Notes under the pieces: model-generated
The model's input: the letters and a program-made list of their open reading frames with translations, nothing else
Databases searched by the model: none
Told to the model about the DNA's origin: nothing
NCBI GenBank assembly: GCA_937922235.1
Contig: CAKZVC010000059.1
Coordinates: forward strand, 1-64,000
DNA length: 64,000 nt
Direction of reading: 5' to 3'
From: an uncultured Acidimicrobiales bacterium
Lineage (GTDB): Bacteria > Actinomycetota > Acidimicrobiia > Acidimicrobiales > SHLQ01
In this document: positions 16,216-24,488 of the stretch, piece by piece
Numbering within the stretch: the first letter of the stretch is position 1
Layout of the letters: each line of letters opens with the position of its first letter
Translations under genes and position numbers: made by a program

Positions 16216-16740
16216 ATGCCCTCTCTTCCCCGACCAGTCATGCGGGTGTTCCGCGCCCTGCCCGAGCCCGTCCGCCAGCGCGCCGTGCGGGCAGCGAGCC
16301 CGAGCTACACGCTCGGAGCTCAGGCGCGTATCGAGCGCGAGGACGGACGAGTGCTGCTCGTCAAGGCCGCCTACCGCTGGCGCTGGGGCATGCCGGGCGG
16401 GCTTATGGACGCTGGCGAAAGCCCAGAGGAGGCCGTTATTCGTGAGGTGAAGGAAGAGACCGGCCTCGACGTTGTCGTCGAACCCGACCCGATCGTGCTC
16501 GTTGAAACGTCGATGCAGCGGGTCAATTTCATCTACCGGGCAGCTCCTGCTCCAGGCGCAGATCCCGATGCGCTCCACGCCCAGGCGTCGGAGATTCTCG
16601 AGCTCGGCTGGTTCCACCCCGATGAGTTCCCCGAGACCAACCCGGACATGTCGGGCGAGGTAATGCTGACCGGCGCCGGCCCCGAACAGCCCCGTCTTAT
16701 GGTGACCAAGAGCATCGAGCCAGACAGTCCTCCGGACTGA
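16216..16740 (+). CDS. Nudix hydrolase
   Basis: This 174-residue protein has a clear Nudix box beginning near residue 60: [18 protein letters not shown] followed by KEETGL. It matches G-x5-E-x7-REU-x-EE-x-G-U, the Mg2+-binding helix that hydrolyses nucleoside diphosphates linked to another moiety. About 35 basic N-terminal residues precede the domain. The substrate is not predictable from sequence. It starts 2 bp after the tail-anchored protein with no clear SD and is followed by the tRNA-Val gene. Confidence 0.88.
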   Translation: MPSLPRPVMRVFRALPEPVRQRAVRAASPSYTLGAQARIEREDGRVLLVKAAYRWRWGMPGGLMDAGESPEEAVIREVKEETGLDVVVEPDPIVLVETSMQRVNFIYRAAPAPGADPDALHAQASEILELGWFHPDEFPETNPDMSGEVMLTGAGPEQPRLMVTKSIEPDSPPD

Positions 16741-16794
16741 AGTTCTCCGAATGCTGACGCACCTGCGTCGAACACCGCTATCCTTATCGGTCCC

Positions 16795-16868
16795 GGGCGT
16801 TTAGCTCAGTTGGCTAGAGCATCTCGTTTACACCGAGAGGGTCGGGGGTTCAAGTCCCTCAACGCCCA
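16795..16868 (+). tRNA. tRNA-Val (anticodon TAC)
   Basis: A 74-nt cloverleaf. Acceptor GGGCGTT/AACGCCC, D-stem GCTC/GAGC, anticodon stem TCTCG/CGAGA around TTTACAC (anticodon TAC), and T-stem GGGGG/CCCTC with TTCAAGT. The discriminator is A and no CCA is encoded (the genome reads CCG after it). It stands between the Nudix gene and a strong terminator. Confidence 0.96.
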
Positions 16869-16877
16869 CCGAAAATC

Positions 16878-16905
16878 AAACCCCGCAACTTCGGTTGCGG
16901 GGTTT
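16878..16905. terminator. bidirectional intrinsic terminator
   Basis: A perfect 12-bp stem AAACCCCGCAAC/GTTGCGGGGTTT with a TTCG tetraloop. T-rich sequence follows on both strands, so it can end both tRNA-Val transcription and the convergent RTX-protein gene. Confidence 0.92.
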
Positions 16906-16924
16906 GTTCGTTCGCAGCTGGCGC

Positions 16925-19519
16925 TCAGTAGGAATATCGGTCTATAAACTCGGGATTCCGAGATATCCAGAACACGACGGCGCCCTGCGAGAGACCGTTG
17001 CGCATGCTCCGAAGCCAGTATTCCATTCCTTCCGCGTCTGGGTTTCGCTCTAGAACGTTCCGGTACACAAGATTGAGGAATTCCGTGTCGGACTTACCTG
17101 AATAGACGTTCTGAAACTCTTTGCTCGCTGTGAAGTGCTCCGAGATTTCCGTTACGGAACTTCCCTGATCGTAAATTCCCAACCAGTACTTCGCTCCGAC
17201 TAAGTCAGGGGCTCGATTCCAGTACGCGTGGTACAGCCGAAGAATCTGCGCATGCTCCTCTGTGTATTCAGGCCGGCTCATCAACTCGAAGATTGAGTTG
17301 ACGGTCGCCCACGGATCGGGCTTGGGATCCGGAAACGCGTCAAATGGAAGGTCGAATATCGATGTTGGTGGGTTTCCGTTCGAAATTGCATCGGCGAAGT
17401 CGTCGTACTGGCAGTTTCGATAGACCGAAGTAGCGCCACCGCCGTAGCAGAAGTCTTGGTCGGCCCCACCATCTAGAAGTGCGTCATCGACGGTATCGGT
17501 CGCAATCGCCGACTTTGTTACGGCATACAGAGAGTCAATTCCGTCTTGCCCAAAGATGCGGTCAATTCCAGTACCACCAATAACTGTGTCGTCGCCGCTG
17601 TTCCCTGAAACGACATCGTTCCCCGGCCCGCCGTCCACAAGGTCATCTCCGTCGCCTCCGAACAACCTGTCTTCACCGTCATCTCCGAAGATTTCGTCGC
17701 CCCCGCCGTAGCCGTAGATGGTGTCGTCGTCATCACCGCCGCGCAGGACATCGCGGCTTCGTTGAGAATCGGTGCCGTAGATGATGTCGTCGCCAGGCCC
17801 ACCCTTCAGTCCAACCCCGTAGACCTGGCCCCTCGATGCGCACAGAACGTCGTCGCCCGCCATGCCGTCGGCGCTCCAAGTCGCTAGGACTACATCGTCC
17901 GCACTCGAAATCTCAGAGTTAAAATCATGTCCAATTTTGTAATGTGTTACCGGATGAGATCCACACTTACCTAAAGAAGCCAGCAGCTCGAACTTGAGCC
18001 TCGAGAAGCACACCGCATTCTCATCATCGAGGCCGAGCGAGTTGATCACCTGACCGCCGGGCGAATCCGGGTTTCTCCACAAGAGTACGAGCTCAAGCTC
18101 AACGGGTGTCCCGGGTTGGACATCTCGGAATGACACGATCGGCTCGCCACTCCTCGTCATCGCATTTCGGTCTGCATCGAGAGCCCAGACCATTTCGTCA
18201 TCGAACGATGCGGTGGCACCCGATGCATCGATACTCAAAATTTCCATGTCCAGACCGGTATTTGGAAGGTATCGGTAGTCCAAGGCCATTCTTTCAACGT
18301 CAATCGTGTTCCCCGTCGCTCGATACAAGACGTTGGTTTCGCTCTGAACGCTAATGTCGGCGCACCTCGGAAAGTGCTTCTGCATTTGGGAGAGGGGATC
18401 CAATCCCAGCGCCTCTATCACGTCCGAAGGGTCAAGGGTCCCTCCGCGAGCAGTCATTACTGCGCCACCAAGATCGAAGACCAGGTCCGCGGTTGTTATC
18501 CAACCATCAAGGTCAGGACTGCTATCGAATCGATGCTTGTCGGTCTTGGCCCCGGTCCATCGGGGCTTTCCGTTCGTCCGCACGAAACTCTTCAAGTTGC
18601 CTGTGTACTCCCGAGGTCCCGAGAAGTCGGGAAAAAGCGCAGCATTCACGTTGGAACCGTCGAGCAACAAGCTGCTTAGGTCGAAGTCTCCCTCACTCTG
18701 GGGCACGACCGGAGCGTCGTTCGGAACGGTGGGCGCCGGAGCCACAGGTCCCGCAGGAGGCGCTCCACCTGCCGGCGTACAAAACGACGACTTCTCAGCA
18801 ATCTTGCCCTTTGAATCAATCGAAATCGCAAAGATCGAACCCAACGACTGAATCTTGGAACGCTGAGCCGTCATGACGGTGTTAGAACCCTGGAATTTAC
18901 CCAGCCACGAACCCCCACCATCACTCTTAGCCGCATACGACTGCACATCCGCAGCACCCGAACCAGTCCGAGAAATCGTCACCTCAGAACCCGACACCAA
19001 ATAGGTGCACGCAAAACCCTCCTGAGGCGCCGGAGCCGCAGGTCCCGCAGCATCGCCGAAATACTGGATCCAGCCGCCGCCACAACCGACGTGTTCAACC
19101 CGGCGACTGCCTTCGTCGCAGTTAGCAGTGAGCGAACTCCCACTAACCCAACTGCCCTTTGTGACGACACGAGGGTCTTCAGTTTGCATCCTGACATCGT
19201 CAACCTGCACCCAATCGACGTTCATCTGAAGATCACTTCCGCCCGATTCGAGTACCAGGCGGATGTCTCCCCCGTTGGCCTTTGTTGGATGAACAAAGGT
19301 GTAATCCTGCATCGCCCAGTTCGTCGTTGGAGGCGTCCATGTCTCCACTTTCTGGCCCTGGACAAAGAGAGACACCGACTCTCGCCCGGTCTTCACTGCC
19401 ATGCGGACGGTAATTACGGATCCGCCCTGGGCCGAAACAGTGGATACTGGCAACAATGCGCCGAGAACCACTAAGACAAGGGAAGCTCTCATGAAAGAAC
19501 CAAAGCGCCGCATTTTCAT
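16925..19519 (-). CDS. secreted RTX-repeat protein with CBM-like N-terminus and DUF4214 C-terminus
   Basis: This is an 864-residue exported protein. A Sec signal ends near VSTVSA. Residues about 33-110 resemble a Ca-dependent xylan-binding (CBM60/36-like) beta-sandwich with the paired-Trp pattern ending VDWVQVDD. A long unassigned beta-rich middle follows. At about 565-700 come RTX nonapeptides of the GGxGxDxxx type (GGPGDDIIYG, FGGDGDDLVDGG, SGNSGDDTVIGG) that fold on calcium. The C-terminal ~120 residues match DUF4214 (YHAYWNRAP, then YRNVLERNPDAEGMEYW). It is probably a calcium-stabilised surface or S-layer-like adhesin. Function is inferred from domains only. It ends in the shared terminator. 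Confidence 0.8.
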   Translation of the reverse strand: MKMRRFGSFMRASLVLVVLGALLPVSTVSAQGGSVITVRMAVKTGRESVSLFVQGQKVETWTPPTTNWAMQDYTFVHPTKANGGDIRLVLESGGSDLQMNVDWVQVDDVRMQTEDPRVVTKGSWVSGSSLTANCDEGSRRVEHVGCGGGWIQYFGDAAGPAAPAPQEGFACTYLVSGSEVTISRTGSGAADVQSYAAKSDGGGSWLGKFQGSNTVMTAQRSKIQSLGSIFAISIDSKGKIAEKSSFCTPAGGAPPAGPVAPAPTVPNDAPVVPQSEGDFDLSSLLLDGSNVNAALFPDFSGPREYTGNLKSFVRTNGKPRWTGAKTDKHRFDSSPDLDGWITTADLVFDLGGAVMTARGGTLDPSDVIEALGLDPLSQMQKHFPRCADISVQSETNVLYRATGNTIDVERMALDYRYLPNTGLDMEILSIDASGATASFDDEMVWALDADRNAMTRSGEPIVSFRDVQPGTPVELELVLLWRNPDSPGGQVINSLGLDDENAVCFSRLKFELLASLGKCGSHPVTHYKIGHDFNSEISSADDVVLATWSADGMAGDDVLCASRGQVYGVGLKGGPGDDIIYGTDSQRSRDVLRGGDDDDTIYGYGGGDEIFGDDGEDRLFGGDGDDLVDGGPGNDVVSGNSGDDTVIGGTGIDRIFGQDGIDSLYAVTKSAIATDTVDDALLDGGADQDFCYGGGATSVYRNCQYDDFADAISNGNPPTSIFDLPFDAFPDPKPDPWATVNSIFELMSRPEYTEEHAQILRLYHAYWNRAPDLVGAKYWLGIYDQGSSVTEISEHFTASKEFQNVYSGKSDTEFLNLVYRNVLERNPDAEGMEYWLRSMRNGLSQGAVVFWISRNPEFIDRYSY

Positions 19520-19800
19520 ACTCCATGTTCGGTTAGGAGGCGATCCTTAATCGTTCCGTGCGATCACGCCAAGCTTTGCTGTGATGCAAACTGCGCGGCC
19601 CCGGATCGCATGCCGAATAGCGACCCCGATTGAAGCTGAGGTCGGGGGCGCTGCGCACGAACAAGCAGCCAGATGACTGGGAACGGCTGGAGGGACTTAG
19701 TGAGCGCGCAAGGAGCGAGTCGTTCCAAAGACTGTGCAGTTCGCCACCCCAGCCGTGGTCACGTGCACACATTTTCACCACGCGTCGATAGAACAGACGC
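19520..19800. promoter_or_regulatory. 281-bp divergent intergenic region
   Basis: This region carries the promoters of the RTX-protein gene and of ppnP. A GGAG lies close to the RTX-protein start. One 6-bp inverted repeat CCCCGA/TCGGGG (19624-19647) with a 12-nt loop is visible. I see no gene, tRNA or known RNA motif here. Confidence 0.4.
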
Positions 19801-20082
19801 ATGCTGAATGTAAATGAGTACTTCGAAGGCAACGTGAAGTCGATCGGGTTCCAGGGTGACCCGCTGGCCTCGTCTGTGGGCGTGATGGCTCCGGGTGAGT
19901 ATGAGTTTGGAACGAGTCAGATCGAGGTCATGACGGTGATTTCTGGCGAGCTCGTCGTGTCGCTTCCTGGCTCGGACGATTTCGAGGCCTATCCGGCCGG
20001 AACATCATTCACCGTTGCGGCGAACGAGAAGTTCCAGCTGAAGGTTGCCTCCGAAACGGCCTACCTCTGCACCTACGAATAA
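19801..20082 (+). CDS. ppnP: pyrimidine/purine nucleoside phosphorylase PpnP (DUF1255)
   Basis: This 93-residue single-domain cupin matches the PpnP (YaiE) family across its length: N-terminal [17 protein letters not shown], the APGEYEFGT strand, the [10 protein letters not shown] core and the C-terminal YLCTYE. PpnP performs phosphorolysis of many nucleosides to the free base and (deoxy)ribose-1-phosphate, feeding salvage. It is full length for the family. The ATG has no strong Shine-Dalgarno site. It converges on the barstar-like gene with a 13-bp gap. Confidence 0.92.
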   Translation: MLNVNEYFEGNVKSIGFQGDPLASSVGVMAPGEYEFGTSQIEVMTVISGELVVSLPGSDDFEAYPAGTSFTVAANEKFQLKVASETAYLCTYE

Positions 20083-20095
20083 CGCGGCCGGGCGG

Positions 20096-21388
20096 TTAGC
20101 TCGCCCATATTCGAGAGATCTCGACCGTTGCCGGCCTCCCATCCTTTCGTGCAGGCTCGACGTACAGCAGGTACACGAAGCGTGGGTCAAGCTTTGGGAT
20201 CTGCAGGACGATCGGGTCGCTTCCGGCAACGACCTCAAGCTGTCGTTGCTCATCGCGCACGTTCGACAAAATCCCTTTGGGTCCGCTTCGTCGAGTTGAC
20301 CTAGAGGTCTTGCCTCCGAAGGTCATGGTCGAGCGGGTTGTCACGTACGCGTTGCTCGACTCGCGAAAGCCCGACAGGGCAACGAGCTCGCCGCGATAGC
20401 GACGAGGAGCAAGCTTCAGTGAAGCCCGGAGTCGAAGCCTTGTGACCCAGCCGACCTTCCAGTGTTTGGGTAGGCCAAGCGGGTCTCGTTTCGGAACGAC
20501 GAAGTCCGTCGGAAGAACATCGATCGTTCCCGTGCTATTGGCGAAGAGCAGGTCGTTGTGACGAGACGTAACGGCGAAGCTGTGCACCTTCTTATTGACA
20601 ACGAGAAGCCTGACCCATGGCCGCAACTCATCCCCGTCCGACATCTCGGCGAGGACATCCTTGGTAGGTCCGATCGATCCATCTGTTGTGATCATCCGAA
20701 GGGCGTCATCATCGAGCGCGATGTTCAGTGGATCGCTGCGATGCACCTGACTGGAATCAGGCGGCACCCCGGACAGCACATCAACCATTGCACTCCTGGG
20801 GCCAACTCCAGACAGGACACGGTGGCCTGAAGGTGTCGTCTCGCCGTGCCGACGTCGCTGACGAAGCGCAGCAAGGCCGATGCCAATTCCAGCGACGATC
20901 GCACTTGAACCCACCCACTGCAATGCTCCAGTGAATGTCACAACGCCGAACGGCAGGAAGCTGAAGAGATACCCGAGCTCGAATCGCGGCATCTTCGTGT
21001 ACTCAACGACAACACGAGCATCCACCGATATGACGATTGGCGCCTGCCGCCACACGCCCGCGGGTTCGGGCGCTTCCAGCCGGCGCTGCACCGACACCAG
21101 CACATCGTCGAGCAACTCGAACTCCTGACGATTGACATTGCGCAGGATCTCGGCGTTCTTCCAATACAGCGCTACATCGCCCACCGCTTCGAGGCGACGC
21201 TCGACGGACTCGGCGAGCTCATCGAGCGTCGGCGAATCCGGCAGTGGATCGTCGCTTGGCAGGGCCCGCTCGAGCTCTGCCACGAACGACGGTCGATCGC
21301 TGATCTGCCTACCGTCGATCGTCAACACTTCGGTTCCTAGGGCGTCGAGCTCAGCGAGAATCTCGTGCGCCCGCGAAGAGTGAATCAC
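20096..21388 (-). CDS. membrane protein with barstar-like N-terminal domain
   Basis: This 430-residue protein has an N-terminal region of about 15-108 with a barstar-type pattern: VLTIDGRQISDRPSFVAELE, a DELAESVERRL helix, VALYWKNAEIL and then FELLDDVLVSV. Barstar binds and blocks barnase-type ribonucleases. A hydrophobic hairpin at about 138-175 follows, then a ~250-residue C-terminal domain rich in beta strands that I cannot assign. No barnase-like or polymorphic-toxin gene is adjacent. The barstar assignment rests on pattern similarity only, and an alternative is an unrelated alpha/beta domain. Confidence 0.5.
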   Translation of the reverse strand: MIHSSRAHEILAELDALGTEVLTIDGRQISDRPSFVAELERALPSDDPLPDSPTLDELAESVERRLEAVGDVALYWKNAEILRNVNRQEFELLDDVLVSVQRRLEAPEPAGVWRQAPIVISVDARVVVEYTKMPRFELGYLFSFLPFGVVTFTGALQWVGSSAIVAGIGIGLAALRQRRRHGETTPSGHRVLSGVGPRSAMVDVLSGVPPDSSQVHRSDPLNIALDDDALRMITTDGSIGPTKDVLAEMSDGDELRPWVRLLVVNKKVHSFAVTSRHNDLLFANSTGTIDVLPTDFVVPKRDPLGLPKHWKVGWVTRLRLRASLKLAPRRYRGELVALSGFRESSNAYVTTRSTMTFGGKTSRSTRRSGPKGILSNVRDEQRQLEVVAGSDPIVLQIPKLDPRFVYLLYVEPARKDGRPATVEISRIWAS

Positions 21389-21467
21389 CTCGCCAAGAGT
21401 ACGCGAGGTGTTCCTGTCGGATGGCTATGGCCGCCTCGCTGTTCAACTTCTCGAGCGTGTCACACCC

Positions 21468-21483
21468 TCGAACTAGTGTTCTA
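21468..21483 (+). promoter_or_regulatory. SOS box (predicted LexA operator)
   Basis: The 16-mer TCGAACTAGTGTTCTA matches the actinobacterial LexA operator TCGAAC-N4-GTTCGA at all but one position (the T in place of G near the end). It lies 4 bp before ATG 21487 and 25 bp before ATG 21508. In mycobacteria, related DUF222/13E12-repeat genes are known to have SOS boxes, so DNA-damage induction of the downstream gene is likely. Confidence 0.65.
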
Positions 21484-21486
21484 TCT

Positions 21487-22794
21487 ATGGAGTTGCGAGC
21501 CGCATCGATGATTGAACAGAGCGAGGTGGCGGACGCTGTCGATGCCGTCTCTCGGTCGCTGTTTCGCTTGTCATCGACCGGCGTCACGCCAGCGAACGCA
21601 CGCGACGCAATCACCTGCATTCGTGAGTTTGAGAGCCTCAAGCGACAGGTGGACGTGATCGTCGTCGACTTGCAGTCGCAGATCGCCGAGAACTGCTTTC
21701 ATGTGCCCGACGGGCATGGGTCCGCCAAGGCCATGGTGGCGCACTACGCCAAGCTCTCGGGCGCCGAAGCAGCTGGCCGCGAGAAGGCCCGCAGGGTCAT
21801 GGACGAGATGCCCGAGGTTGCAGCCGCCTACCGTGCTGGAGATATCGGCACCGAACAGATGCGAGTCCTCGGCCGTATTCACGCCAACCCACGAGTCCGC
21901 CACAAGATGCGTGACGACCAAGCGTGGTTCCTCGCTCGGGCGAAGAAACTGCCGTTCAGTGACTTTGCCGTCAAGGCCATCGAATGGATGAACCTCATCG
22001 ATGACAACGGTCCATCGCCTGCTGCCGAACGGACCCACGAGCGCCGTGACGCCAAGCTCACACAAGATTTCGACAAGTCGTGGAGCCTCATTGGCGGCTT
22101 TGGGGCATTCCAAGGCACGGCCATGCACGAGATTTTCGAGAAATACGTCGAAGCCGAAACTCTGGCCGACTGGCAGAAGGCACGAGCCGAGCTCGGCGAC
22201 GACGCTACCTATTCCGACCTTCCTCGTTCGGTTCAGCAGCGTCGCGCAGACGCACTATGGCAGCTGTTCCGAGACGCCGCAGCATCACCTCATGGCGCCG
22301 TGCCTCCCGACTTCGTGCACAACATCGTGTGGTCGAAAAAGACCTTCGAAGAGATGGCTCGGCGGGTCGCTACTGGCGAGATCGAGCCGATCGACCCCGA
22401 GCTCTTCCGATGCGCCACCATCGACGGCGTCCAGATCGACCCCTATGAAGCATTTGCTTCGGCGTTGAACTCCCGAATACGCCGGGTGCTCATCGATTCG
22501 TCGAGTGTCGTCATCGACCTTGGCGAGGCCAGGTTCTTCACCGGGTTGGCCCGTCATGCCGTGAAGCTTGGCTTCACCGAATGCGTGTGGGTGGGCTGCC
22601 ACGTCCCGTCCCGGCAGTGCGAAGCCGATCATCTGGTTGAGCATTCCCGGCGAGGCAGAACCAACCCCGGCAACGGGGCGCCACTGTGTGGGAGACATAA
22701 CCGTTGGAAACAGAAAGGGTTCTCGGTTCACCGAGACCAAGCCGGTGGGTGGCATACCTACCGGCCCGACGGAACAGAAGTCCCCGCTGCTTAG
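21487..22794 (+). CDS. DUF222 domain HNH-endonuclease-like protein (13E12-type)
   Basis: This protein of about 435 residues has an N-terminal DUF222 helical region and a C-terminal HNH nuclease motif: C-x4-C in VWVGCHVPSRQCEADH, then DH at the first catalytic position, GNGAPLCGRHN and a final His-Arg segment. The open frame begins at 21421, but a predicted SOS operator at 21468-21483 means transcription probably starts later. ATG 21487 or 21508 is therefore preferred; I list the first. DUF222-HNH proteins are abundant multicopy genes of Actinobacteria with unknown targets. A small 6-bp inverted repeat overlaps the stop (22794-22807). Confidence 0.82.
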   Translation: MELRAASMIEQSEVADAVDAVSRSLFRLSSTGVTPANARDAITCIREFESLKRQVDVIVVDLQSQIAENCFHVPDGHGSAKAMVAHYAKLSGAEAAGREKARRVMDEMPEVAAAYRAGDIGTEQMRVLGRIHANPRVRHKMRDDQAWFLARAKKLPFSDFAVKAIEWMNLIDDNGPSPAAERTHERRDAKLTQDFDKSWSLIGGFGAFQGTAMHEIFEKYVEAETLADWQKARAELGDDATYSDLPRSVQQRRADALWQLFRDAAASPHGAVPPDFVHNIVWSKKTFEEMARRVATGEIEPIDPELFRCATIDGVQIDPYEAFASALNSRIRRVLIDSSSVVIDLGEARFFTGLARHAVKLGFTECVWVGCHVPSRQCEADHLVEHSRRGRTNPGNGAPLCGRHNRWKQKGFSVHRDQAGGWHTYRPDGTEVPAA

Positions 22795-22861
22795 CGAGCC
22801 TGCTCGCCCCCGTGCGCCCAAACCGATCGATCCTTGTTGCCTGCGATAAGTTGCCGGGCGT

Positions 22862-23473
22862 ATGTCCACGCCCGCACGCAAGATCGCGTTTATTGGTTCG
22901 CATTCGGTGCGAAAGACCAACGCCGTGCACTCCTTTGCCGGCGTTGTTGGCCAAAGCGGTCGCAGTGTTGAGGTGGGCCGAGAGGTCGTTCGGTTTAATC
23001 CGCTCGGGCTCAATGAAGGCGCCACACCTGAAGCGCAACTTTGGGTGCTGATGACCCAGATCCAGCAAGAGCTTGAGCTCCGCAACCGTGCAGAAGTCGT
23101 GATCACCGATCGGGCGGTCATCGACAACTTCGCTTACATGCTCCGAGTCACCAACGGCGAAGACCCATTCGACGTGTTGCCACTGGTGCGCAATTGGTCA
23201 GGTACCTATGACCTCTACGTCCGGCTCCGCCCCGACACTCCCCTACTCGCCGACGGCGTGCGCAGCACCAACGACGAGTTCCGAGACGAGATCGAGGAGA
23301 TCCTCGACGAGATCATCCCGCGCTGCGTCGACCCGAATCGACTCATTGACATCAGCGCATCCGAGATTGGCGAGTCGTTCAACTGGACGGGGCTGCTCGA
23401 GCGACTGTGCGGCCCTACTGACTCCGGCTCTGCGCCGAAGCCAGTCACGTTGCGGCCACGCCTATTCGAATAG
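22862..23473 (+). CDS. P-loop NTPase of the AAA_28/NadR-Ttd14 kinase-like type
   Basis: This 203-residue protein has a first strand and P-loop reading IAFIGSHSVRKTN. The spacing fits Walker A (G-x4-x-K-T), but the Gly before Lys is replaced by Arg. A DR motif (VVITDRAVIDNFAYM) and a LYVRLRPDTPL strand resemble nucleoside or nucleotide kinases of the NadR/Ttd14-like AAA_28 group. Substrate unknown; the altered P-loop could mean weakened ATP hydrolysis or a binding role. It is monocistronic, followed by a strong inverted repeat and then serB. Confidence 0.65.
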   Translation: MSTPARKIAFIGSHSVRKTNAVHSFAGVVGQSGRSVEVGREVVRFNPLGLNEGATPEAQLWVLMTQIQQELELRNRAEVVITDRAVIDNFAYMLRVTNGEDPFDVLPLVRNWSGTYDLYVRLRPDTPLLADGVRSTNDEFRDEIEEILDEIIPRCVDPNRLIDISASEIGESFNWTGLLERLCGPTDSGSAPKPVTLRPRLFE

Positions 23474-23500
23474 ATAGGCCCAAACCGAATCGCCCCCGAC

Positions 23501-23534
23501 ACGCATCGCTCAATCGAATTGATAGGCGATGCGT
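23501..23534. terminator. long inverted repeat, probable terminator
   Basis: Outer arms ACGCATCGC and GCGATGCGT pair perfectly. Inside them TCAAT/ATTGA close a CGA loop with a 3-nt bulge. There is no U-tract. The position, 27 bp after the kinase-like gene stop and 100 bp before serB, fits a transcript end or an mRNA-protecting hairpin. Confidence 0.45.
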
Positions 23535-23633
23535 ATCGATTCGAACGATCACCGTTAAAGGTGCGTTAACAAACCGTGCCTAACCGGTCACACCGGTCGG
23601 GTTACCCACGGGTCAACCGCCTAGTGTCGTTTG

Positions 23634-24485
23634 ATGCGCTGGCCAGCATCCGATGTGGTCGCCTTTGACTGCGACTCCACCCTCACCACCGTCGAGGGCA
23701 TCGACGAGCTCGCCGCGAATCTCGACATGGCCGCTGAGGTTGCTGCCCTCACCAATGCAGCAATGGACGGAAGTATCGACCTCAGCGACGTGTACGGCGC
23801 TCGGTTGCAGCTTCTTGAGCCCACGCTCAACGATGTCCGGAGTGTTCGCGATACCTACAAACGCAATGCGATACCCGATGCCCGCGATGTCATCGCAGCG
23901 CTCCACACCCACGACGTTCGCACCGCTGTTGTGAGCGGCGGCCTGTACGAGCCCGTCCTCGACTTCTCGACCTGGCTCGGTATCGATCCCGCCGATGTTC
24001 GAGCGGTGAACTCCAACTACAACCCCCTCGTTGGCAGCTGGTGGGCGAACGGTGGCGACGAGCGATATCTCGACTACCACAGCTACCTGGGCTACCAAGA
24101 AGGCCCGCTCACAAAGACGAGGGGCAAGGGCGAGCTGGTCGACGAGCTCTTCGACGGCACTGCTCGACGCTCGACCATGATCGGCGACGGTGTCAGCGAC
24201 CTCGAGGCTGCCGATTCTGTTGACCTCTTTGTTGGGTATGCCGGTGTGGTTGACCGACCTGCGGTAACCAAAGCAGCACCCGTCGTCATTCGATCTCGCG
24301 AGCTGGCGCCGCTGCTTGCTCTGACGCTTGGGCCCTGCCTTGTTGGCGAGCTCACCGACCACGACGAGCTCGGCCAGGTGGCCAGCTCCTGCATCGACCT
24401 CGTGCGGAGCGGCGCACTCACGTTCAACGACGCCGAACTGGCGCAAACCTTCGAATCAGCAACCAACCACAACTGGGAGAGCTAA
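23634..24485 (+). CDS. serB: phosphoserine phosphatase-like HAD hydrolase
   Basis: This HAD-superfamily phosphatase of about 283 residues would release serine from phosphoserine. Motif I is FDCDSTLT, motif II is VVSGGLYE, the motif III Lys lies in TKTRGKGELVDEL and motif IV is GDGVSDLEAA. A C2-type cap lies between motifs I and II. The frame can start at TTG 23631, but the adjacent ATG 23634 is more natural. It sits 3 bp upstream of serA, which supports serine biosynthesis (steps 3 and 1 together). Its C-terminal ~50 residues (after LALTLGP) are an extension of unclear purpose. Confidence 0.85.
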   Translation: MRWPASDVVAFDCDSTLTTVEGIDELAANLDMAAEVAALTNAAMDGSIDLSDVYGARLQLLEPTLNDVRSVRDTYKRNAIPDARDVIAALHTHDVRTAVVSGGLYEPVLDFSTWLGIDPADVRAVNSNYNPLVGSWWANGGDERYLDYHSYLGYQEGPLTKTRGKGELVDELFDGTARRSTMIGDGVSDLEAADSVDLFVGYAGVVDRPAVTKAAPVVIRSRELAPLLALTLGPCLVGELTDHDELGQVASSCIDLVRSGALTFNDAELAQTFESATNHNWES

Positions 24486-24488
24486 GCA

